Shown: piece after piece, positions 29,943-38,805 of the stretch | Layout: every line of letters begins with the position of its first letter | How positions within the stretch are numbered: the first letter of the stretch is position 1 | Assembly: GCF_002265435.1 (NCBI RefSeq) | Contig: NZ_NOKQ01000199.1 | Coordinates: 1-38,889 of the forward strand | Origin: Tetzosporium hominis | GTDB lineage: Bacteria > Bacillota > Bacilli > Bacillales_A > Planococcaceae | Direction of reading: 5' to 3' | Length of the DNA stretch: 38,889 bases | Translations under genes and position numbers: made by a program | Notes under the pieces: model-generated | Told to the model about the DNA's origin: nothing | The model's database searches: none | Seen by the model: the letters and a program-made list of their open reading frames with translations, nothing else

Positions 29943-30560
29943 ATGGAACATCGTAAATTTGGCTACATACGCGTTAGCAGCAAAGATCAAAACGAAGGCC
30001 GTCAATTGGAGGCCATGAGAAAAATGGGCATCAATGACCGGGACATTTATTTGGACAAACAAAGCGGAAAAAACTTTGAGCGCGCAAACTATCAATTATT
30101 GAAACGGGTTATCCGAAACGGAGATATTTTGTACATTCATTCTTTGGACCGGTTTGGCCGGAACAAAGAAGAGATTCTCCTGGAATGGAATGACCTCACG
30201 AAAAACATCGAAGCTGATATTGTGGTGCTGGATATGCCATTACTCGATACAACTCAATACAAAGATAGCATGGGGACATTCATTGCGGAATTGGTTTTGC
30301 AGATTCTTTCCTGGATGGCTGAAGAGGAGCGAGAACGCATCCGGAAACGGCAGCGGGAAGGAATCGATCTGGCATTGCAAAATGGCATACAGTTTGGCAG
30401 ACCTACCGTTTTTGTGTCAGATGAATTTAAAGAGGTTTATAGAAAATGGAAAGCTAGGGAGCTAACAGCAGTGGAAGCCATGCAGGAAGCCGGAGTTAAA
30501 AAAACCAGTTTTTATAAATTGGTAAAGGCACTCGAAGACGAGTCGATAAAATTAGTATAA
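29943..30560 (+). CDS. Serine recombinase / resolvase
   Basis: 205 residues, small serine recombinase size. FGYIRVSSKDQNEGRQLEAM has the catalytic Ser (residue 12). SLDRFGRN is the conserved Arg-bearing motif, MGTFIAELVLQILSWMAEEERERIRKRQREGI is the long E helix, and the C-terminal helix-turn-helix is TAVEAMQEAGVKKTSFYKLV. It should resolve res-flanked direct repeats or plasmid dimers. GAGGTGAACT precedes the ATG. Its res lies directly upstream, and two further res-like sites occur at 15251 and 28926. Confidence 0.92.
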   Translation: MEHRKFGYIRVSSKDQNEGRQLEAMRKMGINDRDIYLDKQSGKNFERANYQLLKRVIRNGDILYIHSLDRFGRNKEEILLEWNDLTKNIEADIVVLDMPLLDTTQYKDSMGTFIAELVLQILSWMAEEERERIRKRQREGIDLALQNGIQFGRPTVFVSDEFKEVYRKWKARELTAVEAMQEAGVKKTSFYKLVKALEDESIKLV

Positions 30561-30634
30561 TAGAAGAAACCCGATTAAATTGCACCATATCCATTGAATA
30601 ATATAATGTTTATGCAAAGAGGAGGAATCACGAA

Positions 30635-32074
30635 TTGAGCGAATTAACTGCTGACAAAATCTTCATTTCTTACTCTTGGACAACTCCAGAACACGAAGAA
30701 TGGGTTTTGGAGTTAGCCAAAAGATTAGTAAGTGATGGAGTGGAGGTTGTTTTAGATAAATGGGATAGTGTAGAGGGGCAAAACTTAAATGCTTTCATGG
30801 AAAAATCAGTTACGGATCCAACCATCCAAAAAGTATTAGTGATTTGCGACGAACTCTACACAAAAAAAGCAAATGGGTATCAAGGAGGAGTAGGAACGGA
30901 AACCGTCATTATTTCAAAAGAAGTTTATAAAGATACTGCTCAAACCAAATTCATACCTATAATCGCTGAAAAAGGAACTGAAGGGCAAGTATATATGCCT
31001 GTCTACTTCGGAACCAGCAAATACATAGACTTGTCTTCTGATGACGTATATGAGGATAGTTATGAAAGACTTCTAAGAAACTTATATGGGAAACCCGAAC
31101 ATAAAAAGCCTAAATTAGGCACAGCACCTAGTTATCTATTAAAAGATGAAAAAGAGGAATCATTGAGAAGCCACTTTGCATTGAGAACTTTTCAAAATCG
31201 ATCTGAGAAAAAACCTAATAATATCAATGTATACTTCTTCGATTTTATAGAAGTTTTTCTAGAGGATTTTGAATCGTTCGCATTTTCTCCAGAATCAAGA
31301 GACGAAATAGCCGAACGTGTATATGATGTTTATTCTGAAATGACCGATCTTAGAGACAGTTTCGTGAAGTTCATTGAATACTACATCCGTGAAGCAGATG
31401 AAGTAGCAGCAATGAATATCATCGACTTTTTAGAGTCTATATATCCCCGCATGACAAAAAGAGCTGATAACAAATCGACTGTTTTTGAAGCACAATTCGA
31501 ACACATGAAATTATTCGTTCATGAAATAATATTGTATACATCAGCTTTATTAATAAAATATAAAAAATACAATCAACTTAAAGAAATAGTCTCCAATCAC
31601 TATATTCTTTCTGATGGAGTATCTAGGGAACGAGAAGGTTCTATTGCATTATTTAGAACTTATCCTCAATTTTTGGAAGATGTTCAACCACATGCAAACG
31701 GTCAAAAGTTTATTTCATACACCGGCCAATTGCTGAAGCAACGAGCAAATATCCAAAAAATTCCGTTCGAATCTTTGCTTGAAGCAGATTTTTTAATAAC
31801 ACTCATTGATTTAGCTCACCCTAATAAAAAGCAATACTCTAATTGGTTCCCTGCTACTATCCCATACTTACCTTACCGACAATTAGATTTTATAAAAAAG
31901 TTAAAATCTAAAAATTATTATGAGAGTGTCAAAGAAATGTACGGCGTATCTACAATTGAGGAAATGAAAGCTTTGCTTACTGATTTCGCAAATAAAATAA
32001 ACTCCTCTTCACGAATGGGATTGACTAGTCTTTATTTTGATTCCGATGAATTAGAAGAAATCGCTAAGTATTAG
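30635..32074 (+). CDS. SEFIR-domain protein, probable bSEFIR antiviral effector
   Basis: 479 residues from a TTG at 30635, with GGAGG 9 nt upstream. Residues 5-150 are a SEFIR/TIR-like domain: KIFISYSWTTPEHEEWVLEL, VVLDKWDSVEGQNLNAFME, KVLVICDELYTKKA and GVGTETVIISKEVY. The remaining 330 residues are helical and unrelated to anything I recognise; they would be the sensor half. Single-gene SEFIR proteins of this length are known bacterial defences thought to work by NAD+ depletion. No signal peptide. It stands alone between the resolvase and a strong terminator, in AT-rich DNA. Confidence 0.82.
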   Translation: MSELTADKIFISYSWTTPEHEEWVLELAKRLVSDGVEVVLDKWDSVEGQNLNAFMEKSVTDPTIQKVLVICDELYTKKANGYQGGVGTETVIISKEVYKDTAQTKFIPIIAEKGTEGQVYMPVYFGTSKYIDLSSDDVYEDSYERLLRNLYGKPEHKKPKLGTAPSYLLKDEKEESLRSHFALRTFQNRSEKKPNNINVYFFDFIEVFLEDFESFAFSPESRDEIAERVYDVYSEMTDLRDSFVKFIEYYIREADEVAAMNIIDFLESIYPRMTKRADNKSTVFEAQFEHMKLFVHEIILYTSALLIKYKKYNQLKEIVSNHYILSDGVSREREGSIALFRTYPQFLEDVQPHANGQKFISYTGQLLKQRANIQKIPFESLLEADFLITLIDLAHPNKKQYSNWFPATIPYLPYRQLDFIKKLKSKNYYESVKEMYGVSTIEEMKALLTDFANKINSSSRMGLTSLYFDSDELEEIAKY

Positions 32075-32083
32075 AGACAGAGA

Positions 32084-32125
32084 AAGGGAAGGACAGTTTT
32101 TAATTGTCCTTCCCTTCCCTTTCTT
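32084..32125 (+). terminator. Terminator after the SEFIR gene
   Basis: AAGGGAAGGACA (32084-32095) pairs with TGTCCTTCCCTT (32105-32116) around a T-rich loop. Further T-rich DNA follows. Confidence 0.8.
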
Positions 32126-32183
32126 GCGCCCTTTAACAGGGATTTCATAAAATTTTAATGTTGCGCCTCTTAACGAGGATTTC
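32124..32183. repeat. Tandem 23-nt hairpin repeat with compensatory changes
   Basis: Two copies, 32124-32146 and 32161-32183, period 37. Each begins TTGCGCC and ends GGATTTC. The stem is CCCT/AGGG in copy 1 and CCTC/GAGG in copy 2, around the same loop TTAAC. Two stem positions have changed in paired fashion, so the structure seems to matter. Its role is unknown. Confidence 0.6.
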
Positions 32184-32239
32184 TTTATATATTTAATTAT
32201 AGTATATAAAATATATTTTAGATAGTCAAATGCTTTAAA

Positions 32240-33178
32240 TTAAATATCATATAACCTTGAGCACTCTTTCTCTGCTGTTTCTCTTATTAATTGATCTTCG
32301 GAGAATAAATCTTTTATAAGGTTTTTTTTAGTGAATTTATCAATTTTTTCATTTGGGTTTAGCAACTCTATACATTGCTCTTGATTATCATTCCATAGCC
32401 GATAATTAAATTTAAGTGTATGACTGTCAAAACTTCCTTTAATAGGTTTATACCTTAATGTGTTTAAGACTTTTAAATCTTTTGGCATGGCTACTCCGCA
32501 ATTATTGATAATGTATTCTTCGAAAGTTTTTTCTCCCGAATAAATTACAACAATAGCTTCTTGAATTCTTGTGAGCCAAGGATTTGGTAATTTAGCTGCT
32601 TTCACTCCATTCCGAGGATGTTTATACATAATTTTAGAAAGTCTTTTTCTCGAAACTCTTGTCATATCTGATACAAGTACGGTGGTCTCTCCTTTAGGAA
32701 GGCCTGCAACTTGGCCAACAGAAAATATTCCTGGTAAGTGCTTTCTTTTTTTGCTTGTTAAAGGAATTACCATTACCGAATCAAATTTCGGGTCAACTTC
32801 CCACACTATTGCATAATGGGGGCCATTCCATTCAAAACCTACTCCAGTAAAATCACAATGAACAATTTCTAACTTTGTAAAATCTGGTTTGAACTTTTGA
32901 ACATGAGAATCAAAATTTTCTAGCCGAGAATCACATTCAGCAAATAGAGTAAGCTTTTCCATAGTAATTCCTTGATTTATTTCAGGTTGGCCAGATAAAA
33001 CATTATATAAACCATCGAATCCTTTTAGTACATTGTTTAATTCAACATAATCTTGAGAGCTCAATTTTTCTATTTTAGTTTCTAAATCACTCAATTCTCG
33101 AATTAACCGTTTTAAAGCGACATTGTCATCTCCGTTATTTAAAGAATCTATAGTATTTGTAAAGTCATTAAAATTCAT
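32240..33178 (-). CDS. PemK/MazF-like domain protein with extensions
   Basis: 312 residues. The first 110 are helical and acidic with no recognised domain. From about 110, VHCDFTGVGFEWNGPHYAIVWEVD and VMVIPLTSKKRKHLPG, then TVLVSDMTRVSRKRLSK, follow the strand order of PemK/MazF RNases (promoter-like start, GPHYAIV, PLTS). The last 100 residues are again unlike MazF. Ordinary MazF is about 110 residues. No antitoxin-like gene is adjacent. AAGGAG lies 8 nt before the ATG. It lies between defence genes, convergent with the SEFIR gene, so an antiviral role is likely but not shown. Confidence 0.6.
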   Translation of the reverse strand: MNFNDFTNTIDSLNNGDDNVALKRLIRELSDLETKIEKLSSQDYVELNNVLKGFDGLYNVLSGQPEINQGITMEKLTLFAECDSRLENFDSHVQKFKPDFTKLEIVHCDFTGVGFEWNGPHYAIVWEVDPKFDSVMVIPLTSKKRKHLPGIFSVGQVAGLPKGETTVLVSDMTRVSRKRLSKIMYKHPRNGVKAAKLPNPWLTRIQEAIVVIYSGEKTFEEYIINNCGVAMPKDLKVLNTLRYKPIKGSFDSHTLKFNYRLWNDNQEQCIELLNPNEKIDKFTKKNLIKDLFSEDQLIRETAEKECSRLYDI

Positions 33179-33536
33179 TCAATAATCTCCTTAGAAACTT
33201 TTCATCCTTAAATTATTTTAAATGATCAAGAGAAAGAAAGTTTTTTTTCTAAATTGATTATATCAAATTTAGGCGTCACCTTTTTGATAGATTGATTTAT
33301 AATTGAGTTTTGAAATAAAGTTAAAAGAAAAAAGAAGAAAATTGAGATTTTCTTCTCTTCCGCTTGAAAACCATCGTTTTTGAGAGGCTTAATTTACAAC
33401 TAAAATTATACTTTTCAAATATTTAAAAACTATCAATAGGTTACCTTTATTTCTTCTACAACTTACTTATTACAATTACTGCTATGTATTGTTTTCTTCA
33501 TTCCCAATTTTCCACTTGTAAGCTTGAATTCTTCTG
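33179..33536. other. AT-rich intergenic stretch with a minus-strand terminator
   Basis: No gene seen. It should hold the promoter of the PemK-like gene and the terminator of the Septu-Gabija operon at 33324-33356. Otherwise only AT-rich sequence. Confidence 0.6.
33324..33356 (-). terminator. Terminator of the Septu-Gabija operon
   Basis: AGAAGAAAAT and ATTTTCTTCT form a perfect 10-bp stem with loop TGAG. On the minus strand a T-rich run follows, 180 nt after the gajB-like stop. Confidence 0.75.
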
Positions 33537-34673
33537 TCATCTTTTAATCCCTGTCTTTTCATACGCAGAAGTTTTCCAACTATCATAAACTTTTTTGGGT
33601 ACAATGTAATTAATATTTGTGGCTCTAGTAAGAGCTACATAGAGCTTGTTTATTTGAGCTTGGGATACTTTTTTCGGAAAAGAAAACCCATCTTTTACAA
33701 CGTCACTAAAACTACCCGTCAAGATTATGCAGGTGTTTTCATAAGTGTCTCCCTTACAGTAACTCCAAGTATTTAGTGGAGAAAAACTATGCGCTTCATA
33801 CTTTTTTTCTACTAGTTTCATAACGTTATCGTCTTGAAGAACTGAATTTAAAGTTTCTATTTCATTTACTATACGAATTTCTCCGCGCTCCGGGCTAGAT
33901 GAGTATATATCAATATTCAACTTTTCACGAATAAATCCACACATCTCCTCTGGAACTCTTCTGCTTTTGATTAAAGTGTTCTTGTCTATGATTATGGTTT
34001 TATTAAAACTCGCCAAATACATTTCTTCAGTTACATCCTGTTTCCCTTTTTTAAAGGGCTTTTTCTCTCTAAAATTCGACTTCGAAACTGAATGCTGATA
34101 AAAGTCGCCTACGGCGATTACTGAGAGACCCTTTAAGTTAAGTAACTTTTTTACGATCTCAAAATCGTTTCCTCTAAAATCTTGAACCTCATCAATGTAT
34201 ATATAATCAAAAAAAACTTTAAGCCTTTGAAGTGCTTTTTTATGTAAGACTGCCCCCTGCTTGATGAACAGTTTACTCATTCTTGAGCTATAGTAACATT
34301 TATTTCTCTTGTTTAAATAGTGGTGTAATTTGTTATCGGTTATGTACCTCCAATTTCTATTTCCCTCACTGTCGGTCGGTTCGAAAGGTGTACTAAAGAT
34401 ATCGACTCCTTCACTGGCTACCGGAGAATCAGCAAATGTAAAATTCGGCTCAAAAGGCCTTATTAACCATCGATAAAGAAATTTCGAAAATGTCATTACC
34501 GTAGTTTTAGAAACTCCATCCTTAACTCTTTTCTTTAGTTCTTCTTCTATATTTTTTACATTTTGATTCGTAAAGGTGAGAATCAAATTCCGTTGATTTA
34601 AATGTAACGAATTAGCAATATGATATGTCTTTCCTGATCCAGCGGTAGCTAATATTACTCGTTTTTCAACCAA
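33537..34673 (-). CDS. gajB: GajB-like UvrD/Rep-type helicase, compact
   Basis: 378 residues from a TTG at 34673, with GGGAGG about 7 nt upstream. The start overlaps the gajA stop by 19 nt. Superfamily 1 motifs in order: ATAGSGKTYHI (Walker A), LILTFTNQNVKNI (motif Ia), DYIYIDEVQDFRG (motif II), LSVIAVGDFYQHS (motif III) and KLYVALTRATNINYIV (motif VI). The usual GajB has, as I recall, about 490 residues, so insertion domains are reduced here. In Gabija GajB assists the GajA nuclease in sensing and cutting phage DNA. Confidence 0.82.
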   Translation of the reverse strand: MVEKRVILATAGSGKTYHIANSLHLNQRNLILTFTNQNVKNIEEELKKRVKDGVSKTTVMTFSKFLYRWLIRPFEPNFTFADSPVASEGVDIFSTPFEPTDSEGNRNWRYITDNKLHHYLNKRNKCYYSSRMSKLFIKQGAVLHKKALQRLKVFFDYIYIDEVQDFRGNDFEIVKKLLNLKGLSVIAVGDFYQHSVSKSNFREKKPFKKGKQDVTEEMYLASFNKTIIIDKNTLIKSRRVPEEMCGFIREKLNIDIYSSSPERGEIRIVNEIETLNSVLQDDNVMKLVEKKYEAHSFSPLNTWSYCKGDTYENTCIILTGSFSDVVKDGFSFPKKVSQAQINKLYVALTRATNINYIVPKKVYDSWKTSAYEKTGIKR

Positions 34674-36241
34674 TTGAATCCCTCCCTAATATAATCAGGA
34701 CATTCTATTGTTTCATTATAATTTTTATCGCTGCTGATTCTAAAAGCTGATTCAGCTTTATTATTTAGCATAAAGGCTAAACTCTTAGGGTATTTTTTGT
34801 CTTTATATATCTCTGAAGCGTTTCCTCTAGCAAAACTAGACAGTAGAGATTCGTTTTTATCATATAAAGACTTTTCAAATGTGAATTCCTTTTTGTCGTT
34901 TGGCATGGCCACTTTAATTTGATAACCTTCATCTTTTAATTCCTCATTAATAGTCTCGCTTTCTTCAATTTTAGAAAGTTCACCATCATTATCAGTTATA
35001 ATAAGAATTTTTTTATCTAAGGTTTTGGCTAAATTTATGTAATGTTTGTATGTTATGCCTTCACCAGAGATTATTTCAATGCCGTCTTCCTCTAATGATC
35101 TTTTATGACTCAACTGATAAAGTAAAGGTAATAAAATATATTCGCTTGCGCCTTCTACGATTACAACTTTAGTCGATAAAATAAATTGTAGAATATTGAT
35201 GTTATCAAGCTTTTGGAAATACTTTGCTGTTTGATTATCAAGAGCTGCTAGAGAAGTAGCTTCTTTATCATTAATCCACATTACATTTTCTAAATTCAAC
35301 TTACTAGTCACCATTGGGCTGTGAGTAGTTAAAATAATTTGCGAACCGGTTTGCTTTGCTTTAACAAGTTCTATTAATTTTTTTAAGTTCGAATGACTTA
35401 AATGGTTTTCTGGTTCTTCAACTAGCACTAGGTTTTTCTTGCCTTCTAAGGCTATTTCGGTCTTGATTAAATTTTCTTTCCCTTTCCCCATATTCTGAAT
35501 TGAAATACCATTTTCTTGTATTTCAATTAAATTAGATATAAGAGTTTTCTTTTCGTCCAGCGATATCTGAAAACTATCTAAGTCTAGAATTTCTTGAGAG
35601 GTGCTTTCAAACTCTTTTAGACTTGTTTTGAATGCCATAGATAACTTTCGTTTATCAGCTAGATCGATTTCATTATCATAAACTTGTTTTGCATACGAAC
35701 CAAAAATATCGCGAATATAGCTTGAGTTGTCTATAAGCAGGGATTTAATTGGATTCTTCTGTCGTCGATACGCTTGTCCTGAGAAGGTTTTCCATTCTGT
35801 TTTGTAAAACTCGAGAGGTAAAATGGGAGTTTCCTGAAAGTCTATCGCGCTAAATTCAGGAATAAATTCATCGTCAAATGAATATCTAAACTTGATTCCA
35901 TAATGTCCTTCTTTTTCGAAGTTATGCTCTCCATGGAAGTAACTATGACCAGGAGAAGTTCCATCAAGATCTAAATAGATTTCAATTTCAATAAAAGGCA
36001 AGTTTTGATGAACAGGATTTTTAAAAAAGCTTTTAATATCAGCTTTAGTAAATTGTTGCTCGTAGCTGCTGGACAAATAATTAAAATACTTTTGGTTCAG
36101 TACTATTTCAATAGCTTCTAATATAGTGGTTTTACCTGTCTCATTCTCTCCAACAATAATCGTCAAGTCACTGTTGAAATCCATACAAAATTCTTGATGC
36201 TTTTTATATCCAACAATTCGTATTTTTTTTAGATTTGCCAC
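34655..36241 (-). CDS. gajA: GajA-like OLD-family ATPase/TOPRIM endonuclease
   Basis: 528 residues from a GTG at 36241, with AGAGGA upstream. ABC ATPase half: IIVGENETGKTTILEAI (Walker A), NLVLVEEPENHLSHSNLKKLIEL (Walker B), IILTTHSPMVTS (switch His). TOPRIM nuclease half: TKVVIVEGASEYILLPLL supplies the Glu, and ILIITDNDGELSKIEES the Asp pair. This is the plan of class 2 OLD proteins, which occur with a UvrD-like helicase as Gabija. GajA nicks phage DNA when nucleotides are depleted. It is preceded by ptuB after 104 nt in which a short ORF overlaps its start. Confidence 0.87.
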   Translation of the reverse strand: MANLKKIRIVGYKKHQEFCMDFNSDLTIIVGENETGKTTILEAIEIVLNQKYFNYLSSSYEQQFTKADIKSFFKNPVHQNLPFIEIEIYLDLDGTSPGHSYFHGEHNFEKEGHYGIKFRYSFDDEFIPEFSAIDFQETPILPLEFYKTEWKTFSGQAYRRQKNPIKSLLIDNSSYIRDIFGSYAKQVYDNEIDLADKRKLSMAFKTSLKEFESTSQEILDLDSFQISLDEKKTLISNLIEIQENGISIQNMGKGKENLIKTEIALEGKKNLVLVEEPENHLSHSNLKKLIELVKAKQTGSQIILTTHSPMVTSKLNLENVMWINDKEATSLAALDNQTAKYFQKLDNINILQFILSTKVVIVEGASEYILLPLLYQLSHKRSLEEDGIEIISGEGITYKHYINLAKTLDKKILIITDNDGELSKIEESETINEELKDEGYQIKVAMPNDKKEFTFEKSLYDKNESLLSSFARGNASEIYKDKKYPKSLAFMLNNKAESAFRISSDKNYNETIECPDYIREGFNWLKNE

Positions 36242-36348
36242 ATATCATCATCCTCTTCCTCAACCATTTCGATTACATCGTGTTTTTTTGAAGTTACAGC
36301 CATGGCAGCTACTATTTTTCTGACACAGCAAAGTACTAAGTAAATCAC
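36229..36348 (-). CDS. Candidate 39-codon ORF linking ptuB and gajA
   Basis: A GTG at 36348 overlaps the ptuB stop (GTGA), and the frame runs to a TAA at 36229 that overlaps the gajA start by 13 nt. The peptide begins with a hydrophobic stretch (IYLVLCCVRKIVAAMAV) and ends acidic (DVIEMVEEEDDDMWQI). An internal ATG at 36303 would give 24 residues. Overlaps on both sides favour a real gene, but the acidic part also serves as the gajA ribosome binding site, so it may be coincidence. Function unknown. Confidence 0.35.
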   Translation of the reverse strand: MIYLVLCCVRKIVAAMAVTSKKHDVIEMVEEEDDDMWQI

Positions 36349-37193
36349 TCATCAGGTTCATGTAATTGTAAATAACCTCCATCACAAAACCATTCACTTT
36401 TCGCTATACCTTCATATAGTGCGGTTTCCCAGGAATTTATATGTACACTTCTACGGCTATTAGCTTGTTCCTTCAAGTGCATCTTAAGTGAGTTTTTATT
36501 AAGTAAACTCCAGTATCCACTTTGTCCTAGGATTTCGTCAGCAGCATGAATACGATAAAGAATGTTCAAATTGAAAGTAGCAAAGTGATTCTTTACTCTA
36601 TTTGTCAATTGTTCGCTCCAGTTTGATGGAGCTATGATACTGAAATTAATTACCGGGGGGGTTGTTTCAATTACATCTGCAAATAGAAATCGTTCCTCAC
36701 CCAAGTCATCGAAATAGGGATGAAGAGTTTCATTTTCACTTGAATTAGAAACCTTAGAGGATTTCTTTTTATTACATTCAAAACAAGACGGTATCAAATT
36801 TAGAGGAGTTATGACAACCGAAGGAAATAATGCTTTAGGCAAGTAATGGTCTAAAGTTGTAACTTTCCTATGTCCACACATAGGACAGGTCCGATGTATA
36901 GCTGTTTTCTTTATTTTCTTATATATATCGTAACCTGGTCCTGTTTGCTGAGCCATCCTCTGGGTATATATCGCTTTCATTTCTTTGATAGTTACAGGCC
37001 TGTTTTTACAAAGGTTGTCTTCGAATGTAAATAACAGTGCTTGAGGAGCTAAGGTTTTATATTTATTGTCGGCTATTAATATATCTGGTAAACACTCAGA
37101 ATATCTTTCCTTTAAATCCCTATTGCTTACTCTACTAATACAAGTTTCAAAAACATCCGCAATTTCATAATTAGGTTTTGCCAGTTTACGCAT
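36345..37193 (-). CDS. ptuB: PtuB-like HNH endonuclease (Septu)
   Basis: 282 residues. HRTCPMCGHRKVTTLDHYLPKALFPSVV, then NLIPSCFECNKKKSS, at about residues 105-165 is an HNH nuclease site: two CxxC zinc pairs and the catalytic LDHYLP His. The rest is helical. The ATG overlaps the ptuA stop by 8 nt. In Septu the PtuB nuclease is held by the PtuA ATPase and degrades nucleic acid during phage infection. A free HNH protein is the only alternative, unlikely given the fixed partner upstream. Confidence 0.85.
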   Translation of the reverse strand: MRKLAKPNYEIADVFETCISRVSNRDLKERYSECLPDILIADNKYKTLAPQALLFTFEDNLCKNRPVTIKEMKAIYTQRMAQQTGPGYDIYKKIKKTAIHRTCPMCGHRKVTTLDHYLPKALFPSVVITPLNLIPSCFECNKKKSSKVSNSSENETLHPYFDDLGEERFLFADVIETTPPVINFSIIAPSNWSEQLTNRVKNHFATFNLNILYRIHAADEILGQSGYWSLLNKNSLKMHLKEQANSRRSVHINSWETALYEGIAKSEWFCDGGYLQLHEPDE

Positions 37194-38805
37194 CAGTATT
37201 ACTCTCCTTTAGCTGTAGCAACGCTCTCAAAATTGCTTTTGCTTCCATTCCTAATTCATTGTTGAAAAGATCCAGTGCTTCCTCATAGGAAGATACTTTA
37301 TTTGCCACCTCGTGTAATAATCTGTGAAAACCAGAATCAGTGACTTCAAAAGAGAAAACATTTTTAGTTAGAGTATTTATATTTTCACCAAACGTTTCCA
37401 TTTCAGGCCTCTCAAAAACAAAATCGGTTCCATAACGATCTGCAATCCATACACACTTTTTTGGAATCTCTTGTAGTATGACAGGAGAATGTGTTGCTAC
37501 GATTCCCATACCATTTCGACTCACTAATAAAGAAGAAAGTATTCTTGTAAAAGTTGAAAGCAAAGGCGGATGTAAATGAGATTCAGGTTCATCCAGTAAA
37601 ACTAATGTTTTCTCTTCTAGTTCTTCAATTAATTTTATTATCGTTAAAAGAACAATACTGTGACCAGAACTGAATCTTTTGCATAGAGGTATAGCTAGTT
37701 CCATAAACTTCTTTTTCAAAATATTTTTTTCCGTTTCTGTTAAATCTCTTTTCTCTATTTTTGCCATCTCAGTATACTTTTCTTCTTCGCGAGTAGCCTT
37801 TAATAACTCTGTGACACCTGAAATCGCAAAAATCGGATCCGTATTTAACATATTAATTGCTTGTTCTAAACGGGCTTTTTTTGAAGGAATTGCTCTACAT
37901 TTCCACATACTTTCAATAAATTCACTCCGCAGTTCCTCTGTACTTTTTGTACGAATTGATTTCTTTTTAGTTTTAATATTTGTCTTTAAGCTTTTTAACC
38001 CAATGTATGTATAAGTAATCCCATTTCTTTTTATTTTTTTGGGTTGAAAAAACTTCGCATCGTCAAAAGCACTAAAGGAAAGATAGATAATATTGTCGAA
38101 AATCTTTTCTTCATTACGTAAGTCATTAAACACTCCACTATTTCTTTGTTCTTCTTTTGAACCAATTAAAGAAGCGACCATTTGATTGAGTAAATGAGTT
38201 TTACCTACGCCGTTTCTTCCAATAATAGCTTGAACATTTGTTGGAGGATTAGAGTCTGGATAAGAAGTAAATGGCAATTTATAATCTCCCTCACCAGTTT
38301 TTCCATAATGAGGAAATGAAAATTCGAAATTGTATTCGGTTAAAGCAGAATTTCCTCTTGCTAAGTTATTGAATCTATTCCTTACAGTGTCTTCTTTAAT
38401 GTCTCTTAATACCGCTCTTTTAGTCACATCTAAGTCATTCACTTTTAATAGCAATTCTAAATCTAAAGCAATATCATTTAATTTCCGAAGTACTTCGTCC
38501 CGAATTTCATCACCTAGCCTGTTAAGGTTTTCATAGTAATAGGCGTCTTGTCCCACAGAAAAGAACTTGTTTTCTAAAAACTCAAAGTTCTTTCGAATGC
38601 TAACTTTATCTTGATTTTCCTCCATTTCTAATTCCCCGATTTTTACAGAACCAATATATATGACTTCATCAGAAGAACTCTTAAAATACATTTGATATAA
38701 AACTCTATATCTCCACCAATCATTCCAGTTATCTTCTACAAGGTATATATTTTCATTTGGTTCAAAGCTTACATCTGTATTTACTGGCAAGACGATAAAA
38801 TCCAA
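37186..38805 (-). CDS. ptuA: PtuA-like ATPase (Septu)
   Basis: About 539 residues from a TTG at 38805, which has AGGGAGG at 7 nt; the ATG at 38853 has no ribosome binding site. Walker A is AIIGRNGVGKTHLLNQMVAS at about residue 190, the signature-like CKRFSSGHSIVLLTII near 400, Walker B ALVLLDEPESHLHPPLLSTF just after, and GIVATHSPVILQEIPKKCVW carries the switch His. There is no TOPRIM domain, consistent with a partner nuclease. It is the first gene of the Septu-Gabija operon; its promoter must lie at the window edge. Confidence 0.87.
   Translation of the reverse strand: MDFIVLPVNTDVSFEPNENIYLVEDNWNDWWRYRVLYQMYFKSSSDEVIYIGSVKIGELEMEENQDKVSIRKNFEFLENKFFSVGQDAYYYENLNRLGDEIRDEVLRKLNDIALDLELLLKVNDLDVTKRAVLRDIKEDTVRNRFNNLARGNSALTEYNFEFSFPHYGKTGEGDYKLPFTSYPDSNPPTNVQAIIGRNGVGKTHLLNQMVASLIGSKEEQRNSGVFNDLRNEEKIFDNIIYLSFSAFDDAKFFQPKKIKRNGITYTYIGLKSLKTNIKTKKKSIRTKSTEELRSEFIESMWKCRAIPSKKARLEQAINMLNTDPIFAISGVTELLKATREEEKYTEMAKIEKRDLTETEKNILKKKFMELAIPLCKRFSSGHSIVLLTIIKLIEELEEKTLVLLDEPESHLHPPLLSTFTRILSSLLVSRNGMGIVATHSPVILQEIPKKCVWIADRYGTDFVFERPEMETFGENINTLTKNVFSFEVTDSGFHRLLHEVANKVSSYEEALDLFNNELGMEAKAILRALLQLKESNTDA

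Noticed and set aside
30635-32074. Classical TIR-domain protein
   Set aside because: The DKWD and SYSW pattern and the domain length fit SEFIR better than TIR.
32124-32183. CRISPR array
   Set aside because: Only two 23-nt units with a 14-nt spacer, and no cas gene in the window.
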